From Macrococcoides psychrotolerans (GTDB lineage Bacteria; Bacillota; Bacilli; Staphylococcales; Staphylococcaceae): a stretch of DNA of 64,000 nt. Below the pieces are notes generated by a model, which was not told the origin of the DNA, made no database searches, and saw only the letters and a list, made by a program, of their open reading frames with translations. The DNA lies in assembly GCF_038095555.1 (NCBI RefSeq), contig NZ_CP124591.1, forward strand, positions 1,974,891 to 2,038,890, written 5' to 3'. Positions 29,813-38,900 of the stretch are shown piece after piece. Position 1 is the stretch's first letter, and every line of letters begins with the position of its first letter. Both the position numbers and the translations under genes were made by a program.

Positions 29813-30109
29813 CTACAGCTTATATTTGCGCTTTAAGTCTTCAATTTTCATATCGATGCTGATTTTTGATGACACACTCGGTGATGAATAATTAAGACCT
29901 ACCGAGTGATCTATTCCTTTGTATACACATGAATCATTACCAAACATCACCTTGTCTAATTCTTCTTTTACGTACTTAATCTCAGCAAGTACAACACTCT
30001 TATCTGTTTCACTCATTCCGTTAGCTTTCTCTATAAACAGGGGTAGATTGCGCTTAAATGCGTGTGCCTTATTAGTGTCTTTTCTCGCTTCATTCAACTT
30101 GTTGCTCAT
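29813..30109 (-). CDS. Island hypothetical protein, 98 residues
   Basis: I do not recognise a family. The product is charged and mostly helical (NEARKDTNKAHAFKRNLPLF, then SETDKSVVLAEIKYVKEELDKVMFG) with a serine-rich C-terminal stretch. Its stop lies 13 bp before the next gene and it abuts the 98-codon gene upstream without a gap, so it is part of the island's leftward operon. A role in packaging or interference with a helper phage is possible from position but not shown. Confidence 0.6.
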   Translation of the reverse strand: MSNKLNEARKDTNKAHAFKRNLPLFIEKANGMSETDKSVVLAEIKYVKEELDKVMFGNDSCVYKGIDHSVGLNYSSPSVSSKISIDMKIEDLKRKYKL

Positions 30110-30394
30110 TTAAATCACTAACTTGTAGCGCTCATCAATGCTTAATAAGTCGATACTGATATCATTTCTAAGGTTTTCAGTTAGATAATTCCTTCTTGTA
30201 ATCTCGTCAGTACTTATACTTTCTGATTTGCTCAATTCATCTTCTGCAATTTTTAATAAAGTATTTGCCTGTGATTCGATGCGACTATCACTACGCTCAA
30301 TTTCAGCATTAGAATGAGCGACCTCTTTCTCAATTAAATCGTTCAACTTTTGATTGAATACTTCTGGTTTATAAACATCTTCGTAATCTTCCAC
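30110..30394 (-). CDS. Island hypothetical acidic coiled-coil protein
   Basis: The 94-residue reading (EDYEDVYKPEVFNQKLNDLI ...) is acidic and helical with heptad-like spacing (EKEVAHSNAEIERSDSRIESQ). No family recognised. The start is probably GTG at 30394, nine bases after AAAGG; an earlier GTG at 30406 lies in that site. The 5' end overlaps a 56-codon ORF in another frame, so the gene may be partly decayed or translationally coupled. Confidence 0.5.
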   Translation of the reverse strand: MEDYEDVYKPEVFNQKLNDLIEKEVAHSNAEIERSDSRIESQANTLLKIAEDELSKSESISTDEITRRNYLTENLRNDISIDLLSIDERYKLVI

Positions 30395-30637
30395 AAATTC
30401 TTGCACCTTTGGTCAATCTTACTATGGAAGATAGTAGCAATCGCCATAGGCTGGGGTTCCTGCAGCTTACTGCATACTGATTTCACCTTTTGATTATCAA
30501 ATTCACTATTCATATTAATTCGTTGATTTCGTTTGTCATTTTAAATGATCTCCATTTTAATTTATTTGACCGTGTACGGTCGTTTTATATTTACAAGCTT
30601 TTTATCGAATGATATTAATATTGAGCTAACTACCCTC
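30395..30637 (-). other. Inter-gene tangle with short ORFs and a GC palindrome
   Basis: This stretch holds GACCGT-GT-ACGGTC (30568-30581), a perfect palindrome in A/T-rich surroundings; a 9-codon ORF (MTNEINELI) with a GGAG site; and, overlapping its stop as ATGA, a 56-codon ORF (MNSEFDNQKVKSVCSKLQEP...) that runs into the start of the next gene in another frame. It looks like a regulated junction or a gene broken by frameshift. Confidence 0.4.
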
Positions 30638-30868
30638 TTAAAATCGAAATGACGACCAATCGTGATGTTTAGTTACTCTTTCAAATAACTTTTTCTCGAA
30701 GATCTGGTCGGCTCTATCAATTAAAAAAAAGCTGCCATCTTTAATTAATTCGTTAAGTTCAAGACCAAGACAGAGCCAATAGCCTTTAAGTATGAGGTTA
30801 CGCTCACTTCTGTATAAATCTCGTAACACCTCTCGATAATTCTCAATAGAATCTGTCGTCTTTTCCAT
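30638..30868 (-). CDS. Island hypothetical protein, 76 residues
   Basis: The 76-residue protein is rich in charged and aromatic residues (SIENYREVLRDLYRSERNLI, then KGYWLCLGLELNELI). No family recognised. Its start overlaps the end of the helicase gene by 26 bp in another frame, so expression should be coupled to replication functions. Confidence 0.55.
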   Translation of the reverse strand: MEKTTDSIENYREVLRDLYRSERNLILKGYWLCLGLELNELIKDGSFFLIDRADQIFEKKLFERVTKHHDWSSFRF

Positions 30869-32123
30869 AAAACACTCCGATATTCTTGTAGAACTCTAAT
30901 TCAGCACTACCAGTGCTACCATCTTTATTTTTTGCTATTAAAAGTTCTACAATTGATTTATTTATATCCGCTTCGGTTTGTTCTTCTTCTGCCCGGCGAT
31001 AGTAATCATCTCGATGTAAAAATGCAATGATATCTGCATCCTGCTCAATTGAGCCTGATTCACGAATATCACTCATCATTGGACGTTTGTCTTGACGATG
31101 TTCTATACCACGAGAAAGCTGCGATAGTGCTATAATTACGCAATTGTATTGTTTCGCGAATATTTTAAGTTTACGTGAGATATCTTCAACCTCGATCCTT
31201 CTGTCTCTGAAACTACCGTCAGACTTCATGAGTGTGAGGTAATCAATCACTATGATATTCTTCTTATTTTCGGTTTGTTGTAAGTACTGTGCTTCTTTTG
31301 CGATATCTGACGGCTTAATCAACGAATCGTCTATAATTCTGAAATTCGAATCTTTAAACTGCTGCAAAGCTTCGGTTATCTTTAATCGCTCAGCTGAAGT
31401 AATAGAGTCAGGATATTTAAACTTTGTAGAGTTTATCCTTTTAGTCGCTGATATATATCTTTGTAAAACCTTCTTGTATGTGGTTTCTAAGGAGAAGAAG
31501 GACACGTTACAGCCACTTTCTAAAAAATTGAGAGCAAGATTAATGGCAAATGCTGTTTTGCCGACAGATGGCCTCGCTGCAATAATTACAAGCTGTCCTG
31601 GTTCAAAGCCAGCTATCAAACTATCTACCTGATCGTAACTCGTCTTAATGAGCTGTGGCTTTAGTTCAAGGTTAACCTCTTCCAAGATTTCTGTTATTGC
31701 TTCAGCTTTTCTGTTAGACTTGTCTATAGCAAGTGATGCTAGATAATTTAACCGCTCTGTAAATTCAATTAAGTTATCTCTTTTTGGAGAGTTCAGATAG
31801 TCGTGTGCAGCGATTAGGGACTCTCTCTTTTTATATTCTTCCAACACTTGAATCTGAAAGTTCGTAAAGAATGACTTTTTTATGAACTCGTCATTTCTCA
31901 AATCAAACAGTAGTTTGCTCGGAAAGAATTCATTACCTTTTTGTTTTGCCATTACATAAATAGCGTTTAAATCAATACCTTTTGAAGTAATATAACTAAT
32001 AAAATTCTTGCAGTGATAGTCACTGAGCATCTCCGGTTTAAGTTTCAATTCACTAAGTAATTCAGGGTATTTCATCAGTGATCCAACTACAAAACGCTCG
32101 TTGATTACAACTTCTTCATTCAT
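30843..32123 (-). CDS. DnaB-like replicative helicase (G40P type)
   Basis: The 426-residue protein has the DnaB N-terminal helical domain and a RecA-like C-terminal domain: Walker A ARPSVGKT (183-190), Walker B IIVIDYLTLMK with Asp294, and the late LSQLSRGIEHRQDKRPMMSD / RESGSIEQDADIIAFLHRDD motifs. It is slightly shorter than chromosomal DnaC/DnaB helicases. It overlaps the preceding loader gene by 8 bp. By analogy with phage SPP1 (G38P-G39P-G40P) it unwinds island DNA after loading at an island origin. Confidence 0.92.
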   Translation of the reverse strand: MNEEVVINERFVVGSLMKYPELLSELKLKPEMLSDYHCKNFISYITSKGIDLNAIYVMAKQKGNEFFPSKLLFDLRNDEFIKKSFFTNFQIQVLEEYKKRESLIAAHDYLNSPKRDNLIEFTERLNYLASLAIDKSNRKAEAITEILEEVNLELKPQLIKTSYDQVDSLIAGFEPGQLVIIAARPSVGKTAFAINLALNFLESGCNVSFFSLETTYKKVLQRYISATKRINSTKFKYPDSITSAERLKITEALQQFKDSNFRIIDDSLIKPSDIAKEAQYLQQTENKKNIIVIDYLTLMKSDGSFRDRRIEVEDISRKLKIFAKQYNCVIIALSQLSRGIEHRQDKRPMMSDIRESGSIEQDADIIAFLHRDDYYRRAEEEQTEADINKSIVELLIAKNKDGSTGSAELEFYKNIGVFYGKDDRFY

Positions 32124-32454
32124 TTTGGAGTTCCTCCTTCAATTGAGCCGTGATACGCTCAATTTCAGCTAACACTGCTGCATCCTCAGGCTCTTCTTTG
32201 TTTTTCTCGATATCCTTCTGAATTTTCTCGTATTCGATTAGTGCCTGGTTCACTTCGACTTTAGGTAGAATATCTGAAATATGAGGTGCGAATTTAGACA
32301 CTTTGTAAAAATCAGTTATTTTCTGATTAGTAAATTCATAATCATATTTCAAAAGTGTTTCAATCCATATCTTCGCTGCTTCTTTAGAAAGTGAACTCTT
32401 TATATAGAGTCCATTTACACGCTTAACTATCTTTACAGCTTGCTCTTTATTCAT
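32116..32454 (-). CDS. G39P-like helicase loader
   Basis: The 112-residue protein has an N-terminal helical domain (MNKEQAVKIVKRVNGLYIKS, then WIETLLKYDYEFTNQKITDFY and APHISDIL) resembling the SPP1 G39P loader/inhibitor family and a charged, probably disordered C-terminal half. G39P binds helicase monomers and delivers them to the origin-bound initiator. Its place directly between an initiator and a DnaB-type helicase is the strongest support. It abuts the initiator stop and overlaps the helicase start. Confidence 0.7.
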   Translation of the reverse strand: MNKEQAVKIVKRVNGLYIKSSLSKEAAKIWIETLLKYDYEFTNQKITDFYKVSKFAPHISDILPKVEVNQALIEYEKIQKDIEKNKEEPEDAAVLAEIERITAQLKEELQNE

Positions 32455-33261
32455 TTAACCATCTCCTAATAATTCATCGTAATACTGCAATTCAGTATTA
32501 TCGATTTTCACAACATCACTATAATCATCATTGAAGTGTTCTCCATTCAAAAACGTATATGGATGCTTCTGATACTGTTTATCTGTGATTGTCTTTAAGT
32601 ATTCTTTAGTACCTTTCACAATTACATCTAGTTCATAAGAATTTCGTAATGATTTGAATTTCGTTTCAGATTTCTTCCTACCTAATTTTTTGTTGTACAA
32701 TCTCCACCAATCATTAAATTCAGCTTCAATATTACTATCGTTCGATTTTGAATCGGACATATTATCTTTTAATTCTTGTCTTAATTCTTTATGTTCTTGT
32801 ATATAGTGTCCGGTGTTTGTCGTTTTCGCTGTCGTTTTCGCTGCCGTTTTCGTATCGTTCTCATTGCCGTTTTCATAATTTTTTGGGTCTTGATAAAAGC
32901 CGTATCCATGCACTTTTACGAACATTCCGCGTGTCGTTTTCGTACTCGTAATCATTGGTGCTTTCGTACCGTTTTCGTCTGTAGCTTCGTAAGTTTTTCG
33001 CAGCCACCTTAAAACGTTATCAATTTGATGCTTCGTTGGTCTCTCTTTTCTGTAACCAACGTTATAACTACATGTATCTTGTAGTTCTGAAATAGTGACT
33101 AAACAGACACCTCGCTCATATTTATCATTGGTTACGTGACTCGCTTTATTGACTAGGTACGTATAGACTTTGAAGTGAAGCGGTGACATCATCCAAATTT
33201 CTTGTTCTAAAATGATACGTGGCAAAATTGTATAGCCTTTAGGTATTTTAGGTTCGGGCAT
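32455..33261 (-). CDS. Phage-type replication initiator (replisome organiser)
   Basis: The 268-residue protein has an N-terminal winged-helix region (GYTILPRIILEQEIWMMSPL HFKVYTYLV...) typical of phage replisome organisers/DnaD-like initiators, a central low-complexity segment rich in T, K and N (about 140-180) and a C-terminal domain (DWWRLYNKKLGRKKSETKFK) like those that recruit the loader. Initiators of this class often bind iterons inside their own gene; the repetitive GTTTTCGNNGCCGTTTTCGT-type stretch near 32.82-32.86 kb is a candidate. The ATG at 33261 follows an exceptional GGAGGGGGAGG site. Confidence 0.78.
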   Translation of the reverse strand: MPEPKIPKGYTILPRIILEQEIWMMSPLHFKVYTYLVNKASHVTNDKYERGVCLVTISELQDTCSYNVGYRKERPTKHQIDNVLRWLRKTYEATDENGTKAPMITSTKTTRGMFVKVHGYGFYQDPKNYENGNENDTKTAAKTTAKTTNTGHYIQEHKELRQELKDNMSDSKSNDSNIEAEFNDWWRLYNKKLGRKKSETKFKSLRNSYELDVIVKGTKEYLKTITDKQYQKHPYTFLNGEHFNDDYSDVVKIDNTELQYYDELLGDG

Positions 33262-33306
33262 TTCCTCCCCCTCCTTTTCAATTAACAAAGCCTAAACATA
33301 CCCATT

Positions 33307-33573
33307 TTATAGAAATTTAGAATCAATCGATTTCAAGTAATTTTCAAAGCTTTCAATATGGTAAATTGTTTGGGTCATGGACACTCTAATAGCGATGTTA
33401 TCTATACCATCTTTTCTCGCACGCTCAACAAGACGACTAACAGTTGAACCAGACATTCCATACATACGCGCTAATACATCCTTTTTCGCATATATTGGCG
33501 TGATTATAACTGAATCAGGGTTATGTAGTGTATTCTCAGGCGTGGGAATATTAAAATTAACTACATTGATCAT
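33307..33573 (-). CDS. Excisionase-like HTH protein
   Basis: The 88-residue protein has a helix-turn-helix of the MerR/Xis type (YAKKDVLARMYGMSGSTVSRLVERA, residues 28-52) and a short C-terminal tail. Such proteins in this position act as excisionases or early regulators. A strong GGAGGAGG site precedes the ATG and the gene begins 2 bp after the Cro-like gene ends, so they are expressed together. Confidence 0.65.
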   Translation of the reverse strand: MINVVNFNIPTPENTLHNPDSVIITPIYAKKDVLARMYGMSGSTVSRLVERARKDGIDNIAIRVSMTQTIYHIESFENYLKSIDSKFL

Positions 33574-33575
33574 AC

Positions 33576-33794
33576 TTATTCCTCCTCCATATCAATTTCA
33601 AATAAGTCTTCGATTTTTCTACCAAAACTATCTGCAATTTTTAACGCCAATTTAGGGCTAGGGTTTTTCTTCCCATTAACCACAAGATTGATATATTCCT
33701 TATTGTTTCCGATAGTCTCTGCATAACCTTTTACTGACATTCCACTTAAAACGATTTCTTTCTTTATCTCTCTAGTAATGGGTATTAGTTTCAT
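33576..33794 (-). CDS. Cro-like HTH regulator
   Basis: The 72-residue protein starts MKLIPITREIKKEIVLSGMS and contains a complete Xre-type HTH (GMSVKGYAETIGNNKEYINLVVNGKKNPSPKLALKIADSF). It is the first gene of the leftward island operon and divergent from the CI-like gene, the position of Cro/Str regulators in PICIs and temperate phages. The ATG at 33794 follows CAGGAGGG. Confidence 0.8.
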   Translation of the reverse strand: MKLIPITREIKKEIVLSGMSVKGYAETIGNNKEYINLVVNGKKNPSPKLALKIADSFGRKIEDLFEIDMEEE

Positions 33795-33862
33795 AATATC
33801 CCTCCTGTACAATGTATTAATTTATTAAATTTTTATATAATTTGTATAATAAATTTACACAA

Positions 33863-33941
33863 ATTATAACTTGAATATTGAAATGACGTCAATGTGTTTT
33901 GTCTATAATTTATTGAATATATTAAAATATTTTGATATAAT
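33863..33941. promoter_or_regulatory. Divergent lysis-lysogeny style control region
   Basis: Leftward promoter: TTGACG (33892-33887, minus), 18 bp, TATAAT (33868-33863). Rightward promoter: TTGAAT (33913-33918), 17 bp, TATAAT (33936-33941). A TGACGTCA palindrome overlaps the leftward -35 and several ACACAAA/TTTGT half-sites surround both, making this the likely operator set for the CI- and Cro-like proteins. Confidence 0.75.
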
Positions 33942-33971
33942 TCAGCAAATACTAAACAAAAGGAGATAATA

Positions 33972-34523
33972 ATGGAAAAAAGAACATTAGGGAGATTAAT
34001 AAAAGAACTCAGAAAAAAATATGGTTATACCTCATTAGAATTAGCTAAAGAAATAGAAAAATCGCGTTCGTATATGTCTTTGATAGAAAATGATAAAGAA
34101 ATACCTACCGCTAAGGTAATCGGTGACATCGGAGAAGCTTTAGGAAGAAAACATCTTAATGTAAAAAAAGAGGATAAGTTAAACTTAAATCAAAAAAGAC
34201 TAATAACCAGAATTAAAAACGAGTTATACGAAGTTGCTGGCCATAAACCAATTCTTGATGAAAACTCATTAGATGTATATAAAAACAGTGGTCGTATTGG
34301 TATTGAAGGTAGCGAAAGAATATTATTAGAACACCCATACTACGATCTATCTTGGTTGCTAACTCAACAAGAAGATGTCTTCTTTAACATGAGCGATACA
34401 CGGGATGAAGAAAATATAAAACTCACAATGGCTGAAAGACATTTTATTCTAGACACCATAAAATTAATGATACAGATGAAGAAAAACGAGAATTACCTAA
34501 AAGAGATCGAGCGAGGTGATTAG
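33972..34523 (+). CDS. CI/Stl-like master repressor of the island
   Basis: The 183-residue protein has an N-terminal Xre HTH (residues 7-55: LIKELRKKYGYTSLELAKEI EKSRSYMSLIENDKE...). The C-terminal domain has no LexA-type Ser-Lys protease motif and no ImmA domain, so it is unlikely to self-cleave in the SOS response. This suits a PICI Stl, which is lifted by binding a helper-phage protein, though the inducer is unknown. AAGGAG precedes the ATG. It is co-transcribed with the integrase, which starts 2 bp later. Confidence 0.78.
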   Translation: MEKRTLGRLIKELRKKYGYTSLELAKEIEKSRSYMSLIENDKEIPTAKVIGDIGEALGRKHLNVKKEDKLNLNQKRLITRIKNELYEVAGHKPILDENSLDVYKNSGRIGIEGSERILLEHPYYDLSWLLTQQEDVFFNMSDTRDEENIKLTMAERHFILDTIKLMIQMKKNENYLKEIERGD

Positions 34524-34525
34524 TC

Positions 34526-35767
34526 ATGTGGTCAGTAGAGTTCATCAATAAAGAAGGTAAAACGCAGTATCGATTTTATGAGAAGTATAAAGACCCAATA
34601 ACCGAGAAGTGGAAGCGAGTATCTGTCGTAATGAACAAAGATACCAAACCCTCACAAAAAGAAGCGCAGCTACGCTTAAATGAGCGAATAAAGGCAAAGA
34701 TAAACGACAAGACTCCTCAAAGTCTAAAGACGTTAACATTCCATCAACTATGCGACGAATGGTATGAGAACTATAAAGTTACGTCTGGAAGTAAACAATC
34801 AACTATAAGCACGACTTATTATAAGGTGCAGCACATCAAAAGAAATATACACCCTGACAACCTGGTAAAAAATATGAGTGCAGCTATCGTCCAGGAACTC
34901 ATAGACAGCGCATCTAAAGACAATCTAAGTCAAAAAGTAATAAGAGATGCAATGAGCCGTATCAGGAACATCATGAAATATGGCCAAAAGAAGTACAAAA
35001 TTGCTGACATCAATTATTTAGATGATGTGAACATACCTAAGAAAGCTAAAACTCGAGATGAGATTAAAGCAAAAAGAGAAAACTACCTGGAAATGAGCGA
35101 AATAAAGCTGATAATCGACAAACTTAATGAGATTGCCCAAAGCAAGTGCTCTGGCTACATGAAACTATCCTACTTTATGACAGCATACATAGTAGAGTTC
35201 ATGTCACTTAACGGTATGCGTGTCGGTGAACTACTGGCCATACAACCAAACAATATCGACTTTGAAAACAAAACACTCGAGATAGACGGCACTATACATT
35301 GGATAGACGACCCTTCAGGCAAAGGACATGGTGTTAAAGACTCTACTAAGACTGAAGCATCTTATAGAAAAATATCACTGACAAATAGAAGTATTGAGAT
35401 ACTGAGAAAAGTGATGTTAGAAAACAAGAAATCAACACAATGGGAGCGCATGTATCACGACAGAGGGTTCATATTTACAAACCACTATGGTAATCCTATG
35501 GCGCTATCATCAATAAACAGAAACATTAAGACAGCAATAGAAGAAATAAAAGATTCAGAGGGCAAACGAGTGATAACAAAGCATGTAACAACGCATACCT
35601 TACGACACAGCCACATTTCACTACTTAGCCAACTTGGAGTTTCACTCAAAGCAATCATGGAACGTGTCGGCCATACTGACCACAAAACGACACTACAAAT
35701 ATATAGCCATGTAACAGAACAAATGGATAAAGAGATGATGGCCAAACTTGAACAGGTCAGCAGCTGA
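34526..35767 (+). CDS. int: Tyrosine site-specific integrase
   Basis: The 413-residue recombinase has an N-terminal arm-DNA-binding domain (VEFINKEGKTQYRFYEKYKD, residues 3-60), a core-binding SAM-like domain (about 65-160) and the catalytic domain with R232 (NGMRVGEL), H357-T-L-R360-H361, a GH pair (RVGHTDHKTT) and nucleophile Y393 in IYSHVT. It should integrate and excise the island at the 16-bp core in guaA. It begins 2 bp after the CI-like stop, so lysogenic repression and integrase expression share a promoter. Confidence 0.96.
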   Translation: MWSVEFINKEGKTQYRFYEKYKDPITEKWKRVSVVMNKDTKPSQKEAQLRLNERIKAKINDKTPQSLKTLTFHQLCDEWYENYKVTSGSKQSTISTTYYKVQHIKRNIHPDNLVKNMSAAIVQELIDSASKDNLSQKVIRDAMSRIRNIMKYGQKKYKIADINYLDDVNIPKKAKTRDEIKAKRENYLEMSEIKLIIDKLNEIAQSKCSGYMKLSYFMTAYIVEFMSLNGMRVGELLAIQPNNIDFENKTLEIDGTIHWIDDPSGKGHGVKDSTKTEASYRKISLTNRSIEILRKVMLENKKSTQWERMYHDRGFIFTNHYGNPMALSSINRNIKTAIEEIKDSEGKRVITKHVTTHTLRHSHISLLSQLGVSLKAIMERVGHTDHKTTLQIYSHVTEQMDKEMMAKLEQVSS

Positions 35768-35786
35768 TTAAAAGGGTGGGATAGCA

Positions 35787-35921
35787 ATGAACAAAGCTGA
35801 AAGAGATAAAAAAGCGAATGAGTTAAAAAAGCAGCTGGAAGCGGAACTTAAAAAAGATGAACCTGATGCAAAGGTAACAATGAAAATTAAAGGTGAGCTT
35901 TCCAAACTGATTTACTCTTGA
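35787..35921 (+). CDS. Small charged protein of 44 residues
   Basis: ATG at 35787 follows AAGGGTGGG and opens MNKAERDKKANELKKQLEAE, a lysine/glutamate-rich helix, ending KIKGELSKLIYS. No family recognised. It lies between the integrase and the restriction enzyme, on the same strand, 26 bp before the latter's start, and could be a regulator or accessory of either; no HTH motif is evident. Confidence 0.5.
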   Translation: MNKAERDKKANELKKQLEAELKKDEPDAKVTMKIKGELSKLIYS

Positions 35922-35948
35922 TATCAACTAAGAAAGGACTGATAAAGA

Positions 35949-38900
35949 ATGAAATTTATCAAAGTTAACGATGCGTTAAGTCAGGACATCAAATCTATTA
36001 AAAATAGTCCAGAAGAATACATTAATTTTAAAAATAATTTATTAAAATTGATATCACAAAATGAGATAAACGAAAGCGAAGAATTCACTAAAAATAATAT
36101 TAAGACCTTTCTTCATTCATCGTTAAAACAAAAGTACGAAATCAATACCAAGCAAAGAATTGATCTAGCAATCTATAGTGAAAATGAATATTCATCACCT
36201 ATCTCGACTATTATAGAAGTTAAAAAGAAGAGCAATAAGTTCGAAATGATGTCACAACAACGAATTAATACAAAATCTCTTCAAGAACTTATACTGTATT
36301 ATTTAAACGAAAGAATAGATAAGAAAAACATACAATTAAAAAAATTAATTATTACTGATACTGATAATTGGTATATTTTTGACGCAGTCGATTTTGAAAA
36401 AATTGTTTACGGAAATAAAGAATTAGTCAATTTGTATAAACAATTTATAAACAAAGAACTAAGTGGTACAGGTACTGACTTTTTCTATAAACATATCGCA
36501 GCAGCTTTTATAGAAGATAATCTCTCTAACGGGGAAATCAATTGTTTATGTATTAAAATCAAAGACTATGAAAAATATTTAAAGTCTGAAAAATATAGTC
36601 GTAATTTAGACAACTTACGAAAGATATTCTCTAACTACTTTTTACTAAAAACGAAAGTGCCGAAACCACAAAACAAAATCGATAAAACCTTTTATAATGA
36701 ATTACTTTATATATTGGGATTAGAAGAGAAAAAAATTAAAAAAGAAAAATTAATTAAAAGACTACCAGAAAACGAAAGACAACCTGCTAGTTTGATTGAA
36801 AATACTATTACTCAGCTAATAGTATCTGGAAAATTTGAATCTATGAGTCATTCTAGTAAGTATGGAAATAATGAAGAAGAACAGCTATTTAATATCTCAT
36901 TACAATTGATAATTCCCTGGATAAATAGAATACTTTTTATCAAATTGCTAGAGGGATATTTAAAATCAATTAAAAATTACACATTAAATACCAATATATT
37001 AGATAGCAAAAAAGTTGATGATACACACGACTTACAAGAATTATTCTTCTTGGTACTGGCTGTACCAATTCCACAAAGACAAGAGTACATAAAAGAAAAA
37101 TATAAAGATGTACCATACTTAAACAGTTCATTGTTTGAACTAACTGAATTAGAGAAACAATTTTTTTCTATTAATGCATTAAACAATATACCTATTCAAC
37201 TCTACAAAAAAACAAAATTGAGAGAAAAAAACAAAGGTTTAAACATAGTTTCATATATAGTAAAATTCTTTGAAAACTATTCATTTTCAAACAATGACTT
37301 AGATTTTAATCACGAACAACTTATAAATCCATCAATACTGGGGTTAGTTTTCGAAAAACTAAATGGGTACAAAGATGGATCGTACTATACACCGACCAAT
37401 ATAACTTCCCTCATGACCTCAAAAGTTATAGAGCAAACAGTCATTGATAAATTCAATACTAATAAAAAATGGAATTGTAAAAATTTAATCGATTTATACA
37501 ATAAAATCGAAGATATTCCCGAAGCTAACAACATCGTTGAATCTATTAAAATATGTGACCCTACAGTTGGATCTGGACATTTTTTGATATCAGCATTAAA
37601 TAAACTTATATCTATAAAATATGATTTAGGTATTTTAGTTGATGAAGATGGTAAAAGAATTAAAGACTACGAAATCAAAAATTTCGAAGATGAATTAATA
37701 ATTTTGGATGACCATTCAGAATTCATTTATAACCCAAAAAACCAAGAAAATCATAGACTACAAAAAACACTATTTATTGAAAAAAGAAAGCTAATTGAAA
37801 AAACTTTATTTGGTGTAGATATCAATCCAAACTCAGTAAACATTTGTCGCCTCAGATTATGGATTGAACTCTTAAAATCTTCATATATTAATGATGTGGA
37901 TACTGACTTTCCACAATTTGAAACATTACCTAATATAGATATAAATATAAAACAGGGTGATTCACTATTGAGTCTTTACACCACTGAAAGTAATTTAGGG
38001 GAAATCACAAAAGATTCTAACTACAAGGTTCAGGACTATAAAGATGCGATAACGCAATATATTAATTCTAAAAGTAAAAGTGAAAAAAACAACTTAATAT
38101 TATTAATAAACAATATTAAAAAATCATTTAAAAATAGAATAAAGACCGAACAAAATAAGCTTAGAAAAAAGAGAGAGATAACCGCTGAAATATTTGAAAT
38201 AGATAATCAACTACAATTATTTGAAACCTCTACAAAGAGAGAGACTAATAAAAAAAGAAAATTATTAGTGGCTGAACTTAAGAATATTAATAGTGAACTG
38301 GAATATATAGAGAGTAGAAAGAATATAGATAATATATTTGAATGGAGATTTGAGTTTCCAGAGATATTGAATGAAAATGCCGATTTCATCGGATTTGATA
38401 TCATTATAGGAAACCCACCCTATTTCAATTTAAATGCTGTTCAAAAAGAATTGTATAAACTTGGCGATATATATGAACATGTTAACAGCAGAGTAACCAA
38501 TATTACCTCACTATTTATATATCTAAGTTTATTTAAACTACTAAAAGAAGATGGATATTTTGCTTTTATTGTTCCTAAATCAATAACCTATGTTGACTCA
38601 TGGTCTAGAATTAGAAATGACATACTTACAAATAGTACTGTCAAAGAAGTATATGATGTTGGAAAAGCATTTGATGGTGTTGGTTTAGAACAAGTTATAT
38701 TAATTTGTAAACATAAAAAACCAGTGTCTAATATTGTAGAAGTATACAAAGGCTTTAATCCTACAAATAAAATCAATCAGAATTATTTTAGAGATAACGA
38801 TGTGATTTTGACTTCTTCAAACATTAAAACTTTAAAAATACTTGATATTATAGATACAAATACTACCAAGTTGAGTGATATTGCTATATTTCCTCGTGGA

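Noticed and set aside
32748..33012. Plus-strand frames of 67 and 73 codons opposite the initiator gene
   Set aside because: Low-complexity products (CRFRCRFRCRF-like) mirror the repetitive linker of the initiator; shadow frames.
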